64,000 nucleotides of DNA, taken from NCBI GenBank assembly GCA_966250375.1, contig CBINHE010000006.1, positions 1 through 64,000 on the forward strand, written 5' to 3'. The translations under genes were made by a program, and so were the position numbers. The notes below the pieces were generated by a model. The model saw nothing but the letters and a program-made list of their open reading frames with translations, ran no database searches and was not told the origin of the DNA. Below, piece by piece: positions 9,211 through 17,975 of this stretch. The stretch's first letter is position 1. Each line of letters opens with the position of its first letter. The stretch comes from CAMLDH01 sp966250375. Lineage in GTDB: Bacteria > Pseudomonadota > Gammaproteobacteria > Burkholderiales > Burkholderiaceae_D.

Positions 9211-9855
9211 ATGGCAAAAATTCTGCAAGCAGGCCTGACGCTTGGGGTGCCGTCGTATTGGGAAGATGCGAAGGTCGAGTTGATGAAGCGCGACCGTATT
9301 CTGCGCAAGCTGATTCCACAATTCGGCGATCTGCATTTGATCGGGCGCGATGAAGCGTTCACGACCTTGGCCCGATCCATCATTGGACAACAAATTTCCG
9401 TGAAGGCAGCCGATGCGGCTTGGAAACGTTTTCTGGAAGTGTGTCCGAAATGTACGCCGGCCCAGATTCTCAAGGCGGGAGAGGGCTTGGCTACGTGCGG
9501 TTTATCCAAGCGCAAAGCCGAATACATTCTGGACTTGGCCGAGCATTTCAAAGCCAAACGCGTCCATGTGGATAAATGGGCCGAAATGGACGATGAAGAC
9601 GTTATTGCTGAGCTAGTGCAAATCCGCGGCATTGGTCGCTGGACAGCGGAGATGTTTTTGATATTTAATCTGCTCCGACCCAACATTTTACCTTTAGACG
9701 ATCTCGGATTGCTCAAAGGCATCAGCACCAATTATTTTTCCGGTGAGCCGGTGTCGCGTAGCGATGCGCGCGAGGTTGCCGCTAATTGGGAACCTTGGCG
9801 TACGGTCGCAACATGGTATTTATGGCGTAGTCTGGACCCGGTACCGGTAGAATAG
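9211..9855 (+). CDS. DNA-3-methyladenine glycosylase II (AlkA/HhH family)
   Basis: A base-excision repair glycosylase of the helix-hairpin-helix superfamily that removes alkylated purines. The product of about 214 residues contains an AlkA-like core with ARSIIGQQISVKAAD. The hairpin is LVQIRGIGRWTAEMFLIF, followed by LPLDDLGL, whose Asp corresponds to the catalytic aspartate of AlkA. The N-terminal beta domain of E. coli AlkA is absent, as in short bacterial AlkA forms. ATG 9211 has the purine-rich GTAGGCAGA upstream; an alternative ATG at 9190 overlaps the end of cysS by 16 nt. Confidence 0.88.
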   Translation: MAKILQAGLTLGVPSYWEDAKVELMKRDRILRKLIPQFGDLHLIGRDEAFTTLARSIIGQQISVKAADAAWKRFLEVCPKCTPAQILKAGEGLATCGLSKRKAEYILDLAEHFKAKRVHVDKWAEMDDEDVIAELVQIRGIGRWTAEMFLIFNLLRPNILPLDDLGLLKGISTNYFSGEPVSRSDAREVAANWEPWRTVATWYLWRSLDPVPVE

Positions 9856-9909
9856 CGGGTAGGCAGCGATGAAGAATTCCCACCTCGTGTTGAAACAGAA
9901 GGAGGCACG

Positions 9910-10884
9910 GTGAGTAAAACCACATTTCTAGGTTTCGAGCAACCGATCGCGGAACTCGAATCTAAAATCGAAGAATTGCGTTTTGTGCAGGATGACTCGG
10001 CGGTTGATATCTCGGAAGAGATCGAACGACTGTCGAAAAAAAGCCAGCAGTTGACCAAGGATATTTACGCCAAGCTCACGCCTTGGCAGGTGTCGCAAAT
10101 CGCGCGCCATCCGCAGCGTCCCTACACGATGGATTACGTGAATGAAATATTCACGGATTTTCATGAGTTGCATGGAGATCGCAGCTATGCGGACGATCTG
10201 TCGATCGTCGGTGGCCTGGCCCGGTTCAATGGGCAGGCCTGCATGGTAATCGGTCATCAAAAAGGGCGCGACACCAAAGAACGCGCAATGCGCAACTTCG
10301 GTATGCCGAAGCCGGAAGGTTATCGCAAGGCGATGCGCTTGATGAAGGTCGCCGAAAAATTCGGTCTGCCGGTCTTTACCTTCGTCGATACGCCTGGCGC
10401 ATTTCCCGGCATTGACGCCGAAGAGCGCGGCCAGTCGGAAGCGATTGGGCATAACCTGTATGTGATGGCCGAACTGAAGGTGCCTTTGATTGCAACCATC
10501 ATCGGTGAAGGCGGCTCCGGCGGCGCACTCGCGATTGCGGTTGGCGATGCAGTGCTGATGCTGCAGTACGCGACCTATTCGGTGATTTCGCCGGAAGGTT
10601 GCGCATCGATTCTGTGGAAAACGGCCGAACGCGCTTCAGATGCGGCAGAAGCGCTGGGCCTGACGGCGCATCGTCTGAAGGCGATGAACCTGATCGACAA
10701 GATCATCAACGAGCCGCTCGGCGGCGCTCATCGCGACCCAAAGCAGATGGCGTCGATGCTCAAGCGCGCACTGGCCGATTCGCTGCGTCAATTCCAAGGC
10801 ATGAAGACCAAGGATTTACTGACCACACGTCACGAGAAGTTGATGAGCTATGGCAAATTCAAGGAAATCACCATACCGGAATGA
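9910..10884 (+). CDS. accA: Acetyl-CoA carboxylase carboxyltransferase subunit alpha
   Basis: With AccD it forms the carboxyltransferase that moves CO2 from carboxybiotin to acetyl-CoA, giving malonyl-CoA for fatty acid synthesis. The 324-residue protein is of family length. It has an N-terminal coiled segment (IAELESKIEELRF) and a crotonase-like core with PVFTFVDTPGAFPGIDAEERGQSEAI-type residues (about 158-180) and IIGEGGSGGALAIAVGD (about 198-214). The GTG start is fixed by GAAGGAGG seven nt upstream. tilS begins 3 nt after its stop. Confidence 0.97.
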   Translation: MSKTTFLGFEQPIAELESKIEELRFVQDDSAVDISEEIERLSKKSQQLTKDIYAKLTPWQVSQIARHPQRPYTMDYVNEIFTDFHELHGDRSYADDLSIVGGLARFNGQACMVIGHQKGRDTKERAMRNFGMPKPEGYRKAMRLMKVAEKFGLPVFTFVDTPGAFPGIDAEERGQSEAIGHNLYVMAELKVPLIATIIGEGGSGGALAIAVGDAVLMLQYATYSVISPEGCASILWKTAERASDAAEALGLTAHRLKAMNLIDKIINEPLGGAHRDPKQMASMLKRALADSLRQFQGMKTKDLLTTRHEKLMSYGKFKEITIPE

Positions 10885-10887
10885 CGT

Positions 10888-12285
10888 GTGATCGATAAGC
10901 AAATGGCGTTGGTAATGGATGTATTCGAACGCGCGTTACGGGAAATCCGAACGCGCGTTTGTACTTCTGCGAATGGCTCGTCCGCAATCGCGATTGCCTA
11001 CAGCGGTGGTCTCGACTCTTCCGTGTTATTGCATTTTGCTCATGCTTATGCGAAGGCCAATGACATTGCGCTGTTCGCGTTTCACGTTCATCACGGCCTC
11101 AGTCCCAATGCGGACCATTGGCTTGCGCATTGCGAGCGTGAGTGCGCGCGGCTGGGTATCATGTTTGACGTGCGCCGCGTCACGCTGGCAAACAAGGACA
11201 AAAGCGGGACGGAAGAGGCGGCGCGCATCAGCCGCTATTCGGCGCTGGGTGATCTATGCCGCATTCATCAAGTGCCGCTATTGCTCACCGCGCACCATCA
11301 GGACGACCAGGCCGAAACGGTGCTGTTGCAGCTTTTGCGCGGGTCCGGTGTCGCAGGCTTGTCCGGAATGGATACGGCAAATACGGCGCCGGATTTATTG
11401 GGCGACGAGACCTTGATGATGGGGCGTCCGCTACTTGAGGTGTCGCGTGCCGCATTGGCAAATTTTGCGGCGGGAAAAGAGATTGCCTATATCGAAGACG
11501 AGTCGAATGCGGACCCCCGCTATGCGCGCAATGCGCTGCGCCATCAGCTCATGCCTGTCCTTGCACGAGATTTTCCCGGATTCCAGCAGCGCTTTGCCCG
11601 TACCGCTCAACACGCGCAATCGGCGCAGCGGCTATTGATTGAACTTGCCGCGCAAGATCTCGTAGCCTGTCTTGATGGCGACTGCATCGATATCAATCAG
11701 CTTAAGCGATTGAATCCTGATCGCATCGACAATCTGTTGCGCTACTGGTTCGGTTCGCGCGGTGTGCGCATGCCATCGACCGCATGGTTGAGCGAGATGC
11801 GCACCCAGCTTTTGGAAGCGAAGGAAGATGCACAGCTTTGCGTGACGCATGCGGACTGCCATATTCGGCGCCATCGCGACCGCGTGTTTCTAACGCCGAA
11901 ACTGGTGATTGATCCGGCAAGCGTGCTGCCTATGGCATTCCAGTGGAATGGCGAGGCGGAGATGCGCTTTGCAGCATTTGGCGGCGCGCTTCATTTCGAC
12001 GAGGGAGAGACGGGAGTGGATGCCGATTGGTTGCGCAGCCGAGAATTGACGATTCGCTATCGGCAAGGCGGCGAGCGACTAAAGCCGGCACTCAACCGCC
12101 CGACCAAAAGCCTGAAATATCACTATCAGGCATGCAACGTCCCTACATGGGAGCGGGAACGCTTGCCGCTGGTTACGGTGGAAAATCATTTGCTGTTCGC
12201 GGCCGGTATCGGCATGGATTGCCACCACTTCAGTTCGGAATCGGGGGGGCGTATTCGATTTCGCTGGCAGCCGGATAGCAACTGA
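10888..12285 (+). CDS. tilS: tRNA(Ile)-lysidine synthase
   Basis: Modifies C34 of tRNA-Ile(CAU) to lysidine using ATP and lysine, allowing AUA decoding. The N-terminal PP-loop ATPase domain carries AYSGGLDSSVLLHFA (about residues 32-46) and LLTAHHQDDQAETVLLQLLRGSG (about 131-153). The substrate-binding and C-terminal TilS domains follow, to about 465 residues. The GTG at 10888 follows accA by 3 nt; ATGs at 10903 and 10918 are possible internal starts. The accA-tilS order is common in Oxalobacteraceae and Burkholderiales. Confidence 0.93.
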   Translation: MIDKQMALVMDVFERALREIRTRVCTSANGSSAIAIAYSGGLDSSVLLHFAHAYAKANDIALFAFHVHHGLSPNADHWLAHCERECARLGIMFDVRRVTLANKDKSGTEEAARISRYSALGDLCRIHQVPLLLTAHHQDDQAETVLLQLLRGSGVAGLSGMDTANTAPDLLGDETLMMGRPLLEVSRAALANFAAGKEIAYIEDESNADPRYARNALRHQLMPVLARDFPGFQQRFARTAQHAQSAQRLLIELAAQDLVACLDGDCIDINQLKRLNPDRIDNLLRYWFGSRGVRMPSTAWLSEMRTQLLEAKEDAQLCVTHADCHIRRHRDRVFLTPKLVIDPASVLPMAFQWNGEAEMRFAAFGGALHFDEGETGVDADWLRSRELTIRYRQGGERLKPALNRPTKSLKYHYQACNVPTWERERLPLVTVENHLLFAAGIGMDCHHFSSESGGRIRFRWQPDSN

Positions 12286-12434
12286 CTATATTTTCCAGAT
12301 TTCCAACCGGATTTTTGCTGCTCAATCAAGCCAATTTGACGGCGCGCCACTTGTCATTCGGCGTTGCAGCATGTAAAGTAAGGGGTTGATTTATATCAGA
12401 TTCCTTTACTTTTCGGTGCAATTTTCAAATCCTT

Positions 12435-13685
12435 ATGGCCTTAATCGTCCACAAATACGGCGGCACTTCGATGGGCTCAACCGAGCGCATCAAAAACGTT
12501 GCCAAGCGCGTTGCCAAATGGCATGACGCCGGCTACCAAATCATCGTGGTCCCGTCCGCAATGTCCGGTGAAACTAACCGTCTGATCGGCCTCGCGAAAG
12601 AGGTGATGGCACAGCCTGACCCGCGTGAACTCGATATGCTGGCTTCGACCGGCGAGCAGGTATCGGTCGCGCTGTTGTCGATGGCGTTGCACGCGATCGG
12701 CAAGGAAGCCGTGTCCTATGCCGGCTGGCAAGTCCCGATCAAGACCGATTCCGCATTTACCAAAGCTCGCATTCAATCGATCGACGACGAAAAAGTGCGT
12801 AAAGATCTGGACGCTGGACGCATTGTCATCATTGCCGGCTTTCAAGGTGTGGATGGGGAAGGCAATATTGCGACGCTGGGACGCGGCGGTTCCGACACAT
12901 CGGCGGTCGCGGTTGCTGTCGCGATGAAAGCCGAAGAATGCTTGATTTACACCGACGTCGATGGCGTTTATACGACTGATCCGCGCGTCGTATCAGAGGC
13001 GCGCCGCCTCAACACCGTCACCTTTGAAGAGATGCTCGAGATGGCATCGCTTGGCTCGAAAGTGCTGCAAATTCGCTCGGTTGAATTTGCCGGCAATTAC
13101 AGAATGCCGACGCGGGTACTGTCGTCACTGACCGATCCGATGATGCCGCTGGAAGAAGAAGCATCTTCCGGCACCCTGATTTCATTTGAGGAAGATACAC
13201 ACATGGAGCAAGCCGCAATAACCGGTATCGCATTCAACCGCGATGAGGCCAAGATCACTGTTTTGGGCGTCCCTGACAAGCCGGGTATCGCCTACCAGAT
13301 TTTGGGGGCGATCGCCGATGCCAATATCGAAGTCGACATGATCATCCAGAATCAGTCGGTTGACGGCAAAACCGACTTTACGTTTACTGTGCCGCGCGGC
13401 GAATATGCGAAAGCGATGGACGCGCTGAACACCAGCGTCAAGGAGCATATCGGTGCTGCCAGCATTACCGGCGACACCAAGGTGTCGAAAGTTTCGGTGG
13501 TCGGTGTCGGCATGCGCAGTCACGTCGGTATCGCATCGCAAATGTTTCGCACCTTGTCGGAAGAGGGCATCAACATCCTGATGATTTCAACTTCCGAGAT
13601 CAAGATTTCCGTTTTGATCGACGAGAAGTACATGGAATTGGCGGTGCGCGCGTTGCACAAGGCGTTCGACCTCGAAAAAGCCTGA
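12435..13685 (+). CDS. lysC: Aspartate kinase
   Basis: Phosphorylates aspartate at the entry to the lysine, threonine and methionine pathways. The 416-residue protein begins with IVHKYGGTSMGS. It has the catalytic domain (to about 250, with LGRGGSDTSAVAVA near residue 152) and two C-terminal ACT domains (about 265-410), which usually mediate feedback inhibition. The architecture is that of monofunctional aspartokinases with an alpha/beta organisation. It is preceded by a 149-nt intergenic region and followed by tRNA-Ser. Confidence 0.96.
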   Translation: MALIVHKYGGTSMGSTERIKNVAKRVAKWHDAGYQIIVVPSAMSGETNRLIGLAKEVMAQPDPRELDMLASTGEQVSVALLSMALHAIGKEAVSYAGWQVPIKTDSAFTKARIQSIDDEKVRKDLDAGRIVIIAGFQGVDGEGNIATLGRGGSDTSAVAVAVAMKAEECLIYTDVDGVYTTDPRVVSEARRLNTVTFEEMLEMASLGSKVLQIRSVEFAGNYRMPTRVLSSLTDPMMPLEEEASSGTLISFEEDTHMEQAAITGIAFNRDEAKITVLGVPDKPGIAYQILGAIADANIEVDMIIQNQSVDGKTDFTFTVPRGEYAKAMDALNTSVKEHIGAASITGDTKVSKVSVVGVGMRSHVGIASQMFRTLSEEGINILMISTSEIKISVLIDEKYMELAVRALHKAFDLEKA

Positions 13686-13786
13686 TAATCGAATAGAAGA
13701 CCGCATAGTTTTGTTGACCAAGTCCGCCTGAAAAGTTATCATGCTTTGCTTTACGGCGGCGTAGTTTGTAATTCCGCTTTAAGTGT

Positions 13787-13880
13787 GGAGACGTGGCCGA
13801 GTGGTCGAAGGCACTTCCCTGCTAAGGAAGCATATGGGCTTAAACCTGTATCGAGGGTTCGACTCCCTCCGTCTCCGCCA
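13787..13880 (+). tRNA. tRNA-Ser (anticodon GCT)
   Basis: A 94-nt class II tRNA with encoded CCA. The acceptor stem GGAGACG pairs with CGTCTCC. The anticodon stem CTTCC/GGAAG encloses loop CTGCTAA, giving anticodon GCT, and a long variable arm follows. It decodes AGC/AGU and sits just downstream of lysC with its own terminator. Confidence 0.97.
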
Positions 13881-13911
13881 GGAACATGTTTTGAGAAGTA
13901 CAAAGAAGTCT

Positions 13912-13957
13912 AAAAACCCGCCTCAGATTTACTGCTGATGCGGGTTTTTGTTTTTTT
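13912..13957 (+). terminator. Rho-independent terminator after tRNA-Ser
   Basis: The inverted repeat AAAAACCCG/CGGGTTTTT (13912-13920 with 13940-13948) is followed by a long T run (to 13957). It is a strong intrinsic terminator, and its A/T arms may also work from the opposite strand. Confidence 0.85.
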
Positions 13958-14495
13958 AACGTTTTTAACACCCATGTTTATTCGGCAAAATTGTTTGCGC
14001 ATTTTATGCCCACAACCTTCCTCAGATATTTCAAGGGATCCGTCCGGGATACAGTAAGAATGAGAGCAAGAAGTTTCTTGTAATTGCACTTTGCACTTTG
14101 TACCATGCGCGTAGGTCGTTCAAAACATCTTGTTCGGAAAGCCTCTATTGCCCATGGTCCACTCGCGCTGCATAACTGTGGATCCATCGCCACATCGACC
14201 TTGCCCCTACGCCAAGCGCGCTTGACGGGGAGAGTGCGAAGGTGCAGATCGCCTCAAGCGTTCCCTTAACATCGACCCCGCACCTCCCCCTGCTTGCGCA
14301 GAATACTTTTCTTTCATCATGCATTGCTGCTGTTGAACATTGTGTGTCGTGTCGCGCATGCAGAACTACATGGCGCATCATGCTTGATGCTGAAGCAGTA
14401 AATGATGATGGATCATAAAGATTGATTGATCTCAAAATCGCTCCGAACGGTGCGCATAATCTGATTTTTTACCTCTCTTTTTCGCTTGCGTTTCA
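13958..14495. other. Intergenic stretch without recognisable gene
   Basis: About 540 bases between the tRNA-Ser terminator and the NAPRT/RtcB scar. I find no open frame with family features. Short G/C-rich segments (14,200-14,300) contain partly repeated words but no clear symmetric structure. It may be the upstream region of the lost nicotinate phosphoribosyltransferase gene. Confidence 0.4.
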
Positions 14496-14707
14496 ATGAG
14501 ACACTACAGCAGAAGCGTTTTGCTGAGCGACCTGTACGAGATCACGATGTCAGATGGATGAACGCCAGCAATCTCTGGCTGAGGCCGATCACGTACGAAG
14601 CGCCCGATGCTTACAAGGATATTGTCGACATGGTAGATGCCGCTGAGCAGGCCGGGCTGCCGCGCAATGTGGTGCGTCTCGAACCGAAAATTTGCATCAA
14701 GGGGTAA
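14496..14707 (+). pseudogene. Deletion scar: NAPRT start joined to RtcB end
   Basis: Two gene ends are fused out of frame. From ATG 14496 one frame reads MRHYSRSVLLSDLYEITMSDG then stop (14559-14561); LLSDLYEITM matches the N-terminus of nicotinate phosphoribosyltransferases. From about 14556 another frame reads the last about 50 residues of the RNA ligase RtcB, with EAPDAYKDIVDMVDAAEQAG and the terminal ICIKG before stop TAA 14705-14707. Neither could be functional. The RtcB stop overlaps the ribosome site of the following universal stress protein. A deletion between the two genes explains the structure. Both assignments rest on short segments. Confidence 0.65.
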
Positions 14708-14716
14708 GGAGCTTCT

Positions 14717-15175
14717 ATGTACAAGCACATTCTATTGCCGACCGATGGTTCGGCACTCTCTCAACAGGCTGTCACAAGCGGTATCCTGTTCGCAAAAAAT
14801 ACCGGGGCGACCGTCACCGGCATTCATGTCATTCCGGCGCCGCGCCAGGATCAACTGGAGGCGTGGCTGCATCACGATGCGCATTATGCCGAACGACGGC
14901 AAGCGCTGTTCGAAAAATTCGCGGACGAGTACCTGGCATTCGTCGCCAACAGCGCATTGGCGGAAGGCATCCCCTGCGCATGTAAACTGGTCAAGGCGGA
15001 CGAACCTTATCTGGCGATCCTGAAGACGGCGCAACAAGCGCGTTGCGATTTGATCTTCATGGCATCGCACGGATGGAGAGGGGACGCGGCGCAATTGCTG
15101 GGGAGCGAAACACTCAAGGTGCTACTCCACAGCAAGGTGCCGGTTCTGGTACATAAGCCGGCTGGGAGTGATTGA
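14717..15175 (+). CDS. Universal stress protein (UspA family)
   Basis: A small cytoplasmic nucleotide-binding protein of the UspA family, usually induced by starvation or redox stress. The 152-residue protein begins MYKHILLPTDGS. The C-terminal ATP-loop-like segment is ASHGWRGDAAQLLGSETLKVL, in which the first Gly of the G-x2-G-x9-G pattern is Ala; binding may be altered but is likely kept. The end is VPVLVHK. AAGGAG lies 5 nt upstream of ATG 14717. It stands at the head of a block of CBS, hibernation-factor and PRPP-synthetase genes. Confidence 0.93.
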   Translation: MYKHILLPTDGSALSQQAVTSGILFAKNTGATVTGIHVIPAPRQDQLEAWLHHDAHYAERRQALFEKFADEYLAFVANSALAEGIPCACKLVKADEPYLAILKTAQQARCDLIFMASHGWRGDAAQLLGSETLKVLLHSKVPVLVHKPAGSD

Positions 15176-15249
15176 GAAAAATCTTTGACGCCAGATGTTT
15201 GCAGAAAGTCAAAATCAGCATTCGGCGTATCACAATCACAATGCGCCGA

Positions 15250-15876
15250 TTACGCCTTATCGCGTTGAATCTGGCGATCTTGAACGCGCGACAGCAGCAA
15301 TGCTGTGATAGCCCCAATCAGCGCAAAGAACATGTCGGATTGTGTGTCCCACGGGTCGCCTTGTGTACCTAGAAATTCATCCGCTCCTTGGCCGAGCGCC
15401 AGCGCTGCGCCCCATTCAATAAATTCGTAAGTCGCGCTAATCGCTAGAACGACGCAGACGACTATGAATGCGAGCATTTTTCTCCCACGCACATACTCGC
15501 CTCGAATGAGGATCTCGCGAGCGACGAGCGCAGGAACAAAGCCCTGGAAGAAGTGACCGATCTTGTCGTACGGGTTCCGGCTCAGGTCAAGAAGCTCGGC
15601 AATGCTGAAGCCAAGCGGAACCCGTGCATAGGTGTACGCGCCGCCAAGCATCAAGACGATGGCATGCAAAAAGATGCATACATAGAGCAAGGTCGTGAGA
15701 GGAAAACGTCCGTAGGTTGCCCAAAGTATGGGCAGAGCAACAGCAATCGGGAATATTTCCAATGCCCACGTAGTGCGGTCATATGGACAAACACCTGACA
15801 GTGCGAGCAGCGTTAACAGCAGGATAGAGGCAAGCACGAGGAGCTTGGTGCGTTGCGCGGGTATTGTTGTGTGCAT
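15250..15876 (-). CDS. DUF2238/YjdF-like inner membrane protein
   Basis: A multi-spanning membrane protein of 208 residues with about six hydrophobic segments (first at about 10-26, last at about 183-197). Conserved features of the DUF2238 (YjdF) family are present: NPYDKIGHFFQGFVPALVARE, YEFIEWGAAL and DEFLGTQGDPWDTQSDMFFALIG. The function of the family is unknown. I chose ATG 15876 because it starts just before the first membrane helix; the frame extends upstream to 15951. No strong ribosome site is visible. Confidence 0.85.
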   Translation of the reverse strand: MHTTIPAQRTKLLVLASILLLTLLALSGVCPYDRTTWALEIFPIAVALPILWATYGRFPLTTLLYVCIFLHAIVLMLGGAYTYARVPLGFSIAELLDLSRNPYDKIGHFFQGFVPALVAREILIRGEYVRGRKMLAFIVVCVVLAISATYEFIEWGAALALGQGADEFLGTQGDPWDTQSDMFFALIGAITALLLSRVQDRQIQRDKA

Positions 15877-15960
15877 ATATTTTTCGAATTTGTGGCCAAG
15901 ATTGGGTCTGTGACAAAAATGCTTCGGACAAAGCAAATCGGAACCTGCCAATGCGAGACT

Positions 15961-16164
15961 TTACACCAGAACAATTGTGCTTCCATGCCATTGGCGGCTT
16001 GGGGGTGTGCGCTGACTTCGAGGGAGGTGCGCTATCGAGAGTGGCTTGCGCGGATGATTGGGGCTGTCTGTATCTGCGGGTGCATTCGTCAATTTCTGCT
16101 CCAGATCAGAAATAAGGCGCTCAATCCGTTCAAGATTGAACTCTGAATGCGGGGTTTGATCCAC
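15961..16164 (-). pseudogene. Truncated DUF4404-like paralog
   Basis: A frame of 67 codons starting at GTG 16164. Residues 6-29 (HSEFNLERIERLISDLEQKLTNAP) closely resemble residues 16-40 of the intact DUF4404-like protein at 17649-17975. After this the sequence diverges into an unrelated basic tail and stops. The coiled-coil C-terminal half is missing. It therefore looks like a decayed duplicate; a short functional protein cannot be excluded. Confidence 0.6.
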
Positions 16165-16278
16165 ATGGTCTATTCCGTTTCAGGAAATCATCCTGTTTTG
16201 ATTGCAGGATGTTCTCCGGTCAATGTCCAATTCTGCGGGTGGTGGAAACATGGCAGGAGAGAAATCAGGAGACCCGCC

Positions 16279-16728
16279 ATGTCCATCAACGAATGCTGCA
16301 ATACCAATGTTATCTGCTGCGAACCCGATGCTTCCATTCCAGAGGTGGCTGCATTGATGCGAAAGCATCATGTCGGCGATGTGATCGTGGTAGAAGGCAA
16401 GGACGAAAAACGCGTGCCTGTCGGCATCGTGACCGACCGCGATATCGTGATCGAAACCATTGCGCTGCAAGTCGATGTGAATGCGTTTACAGCAGGCGAG
16501 CTCATGAGTACGCCGGTCGTGACCGTGCATGAGGATGCGAGTTTTATCGATATCTTGCGTCTCATGCGCAATCACAAGCTGCGCAGGATGCCGGTTGTCA
16601 CCGATGCAGGCATTTTGTTCGGCATCGTCACCGCCGACGACATCATCAATTTGCTCACGACAGAGTTGTCGATGATGACGGATGCCATCGTCGATCAGCA
16701 GGTGCGAGAAGGGCGCTTGCGACGATAG
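16279..16728 (+). CDS. CBS-domain pair protein
   Basis: A cytoplasmic protein of 149 residues consisting almost only of two CBS motifs, an adenosine-nucleotide sensing module. CBS1 covers about 8-60 (VICCEPDASIPEVAALMRKHHVGDVIVV, then GIVTDRDIV) and CBS2 about 70-125 (MSTPVVTVHEDASFIDILRLM, then LFGIVTADDIINLL). ATG 16279 has AGGAGA eight nt upstream; a longer frame to 16147 lacks family similarity. A second CBS-pair gene lies at 20129-20590. No fused effector domain is present, so a regulatory partner is likely but unknown. Confidence 0.88.
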   Translation: MSINECCNTNVICCEPDASIPEVAALMRKHHVGDVIVVEGKDEKRVPVGIVTDRDIVIETIALQVDVNAFTAGELMSTPVVTVHEDASFIDILRLMRNHKLRRMPVVTDAGILFGIVTADDIINLLTTELSMMTDAIVDQQVREGRLRR

Positions 16729-17049
16729 CAGGGGCGATGCGTCCGTCAAAACTGGTTGAGCAAGTCGGCGGACCAAATGAGGCTAGAAGACTTTGCGGAT
16801 TTTGAATGAAGCCGCGCTTGTGCGATAGGAAGCAATATTGCGCAGGAAAAGCGTGGCATGAAACAGGAAGCGATGGATGCAATCAACTGTACAGAAAATA
16901 TGCAAATCTGAATCACAATATGTTTCGAGAAAATTGCGCTTTTTTTAAAAAGAGAACTTTGTGCTGCATCAAGTTCCAGGCCTGTCCTTCCATGTAATTT
17001 GAATGCAAAGCCTTCTACCATTAATATTTAGCTGCTTGCATAAATCATC
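16729..17049. other. Intergenic region upstream of the hibernation factor
   Basis: About 320 bases, AT-rich in its second half, before the HPF-cold-shock gene. It is presumably the promoter and 5' leader of that gene. I see no gene, tRNA or strong hairpin in it. Confidence 0.4.
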
Positions 17050-17598
17050 ATGGTAATTCCTCTGCATATCACTTTCCGCAATATCCCTGCGTCAGATGCA
17101 ATTGAAGCCGAGATCCGTAGACGCGCCGAAAAGCTGGACCAATTTTCCAGCCAAATCATGCATTGCCAGGTAACGGTCGAAGCTGCCGACAAGCACAAAC
17201 AGCAAGGCCGCCTTTATGAAGTGCGGATCGATCTCACGGCGCCGGGAACTGAAATTGCGATCAGCCATAATCATCGACACGAGGACGTCTTCGTTGTCAT
17301 ACGAGATGCGTTCGAGGCAGCAATCAGAAAACTGCAAGACCACACCCATTACCGGCGCGGCGATGTCAAAGTCCACGAAGTGCCGTGCCGGGGGCGCGTG
17401 ACCAAGTTGTTCGAGGAAGGATACGGATTCATAGAAACAGGGGATGGACGCGAATTTTATTTTCATCGCGACAATTTGATTTATCCGGATTTCGATCGCA
17501 TCGACCTCGGCACTGAAGTGCAATTCCTGGAGGATACCGCCGGTGAAGGACTGCAAGCCAAACGCATTTCCGCCGGCAAGCATCATCCACCGGGATAG
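17050..17598 (+). CDS. HPF/RaiA-type ribosome hibernation protein with cold-shock domain
   Basis: A 182-residue two-domain protein. The N-terminal domain (about 1-105) is of the sigma-54 modulation/RaiA/HPF family that binds the 30S decoding channel: PLHITFRNIPASDAIEAEIRRR at the start, with DVFVVIRDAFEAAIRKL near residue 80-96. The C-terminal domain (about 112-175) is a cold-shock OB fold with GRVTKLFEEGYGFIE, EFYFHRDNL and GTEVQFLEDTAGEGLQAKRI, matching the GYGFI and FFH RNA-binding motifs. It likely binds ribosomes and RNA in stressed or resting cells. The fusion is known in proteobacteria but differs from classical HPF. It sits among stress-type genes and is convergent with a DUF4404-like gene. 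Confidence 0.85.
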   Translation: MVIPLHITFRNIPASDAIEAEIRRRAEKLDQFSSQIMHCQVTVEAADKHKQQGRLYEVRIDLTAPGTEIAISHNHRHEDVFVVIRDAFEAAIRKLQDHTHYRRGDVKVHEVPCRGRVTKLFEEGYGFIETGDGREFYFHRDNLIYPDFDRIDLGTEVQFLEDTAGEGLQAKRISAGKHHPPG

Positions 17599-17648
17599 CC
17601 CTCGTTTGACCTTGTCGGCACTGTAGCCGAGGCCATACGACAATCAAT

Positions 17649-17975
17649 CTATATCATCCCCAATATCCGTCCAATTTCCGCGATATAAGGACTGTCCTTC
17701 AACACTTCCCCCTCGACCCTTGCCGTCATATCCCGAAACGCGCCGCGAATTTCCTGCAGCCTTTCCTCGATTCCGTTGTCCTTTTCCTCGGGAGAGACGA
17801 GCGCGTGTTTGAGCGTCTTTATTTCCTCTCTGAGCTCTCGCATATTCGGAATATCCGGCGGCGCGTTCGCCAGTTCCTGCTCCAGGTCGGAGACGAGACG
17901 GCTGATTCGTTCCAGGCTGAATTCCGGATGTTGTGCGGACTGGGAGGGCGGTTGATGATTGGTTGGGATAGTCAT
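17649..17975 (-). CDS. DUF4404-like small coiled-coil protein
   Basis: A soluble 108-residue acidic protein with heptad-type helices (FSLERISRLVSDLEQELANAP; MRELREEIKTLKHALV; GIEERLQEIRGAFRD) and the end LKDSPYIAEIGRILGMI. The length and the order of a helical pair plus a C-terminal SPxIAxxxxRI segment resemble DUF4404, a family of unknown function. I chose ATG 17975, where the family-like region begins; the frame runs open to 18104. A truncated paralog lies at 15961-16164. Confidence 0.65.
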   Translation of the reverse strand: MTIPTNHQPPSQSAQHPEFSLERISRLVSDLEQELANAPPDIPNMRELREEIKTLKHALVSPEEKDNGIEERLQEIRGAFRDMTARVEGEVLKDSPYIAEIGRILGMI

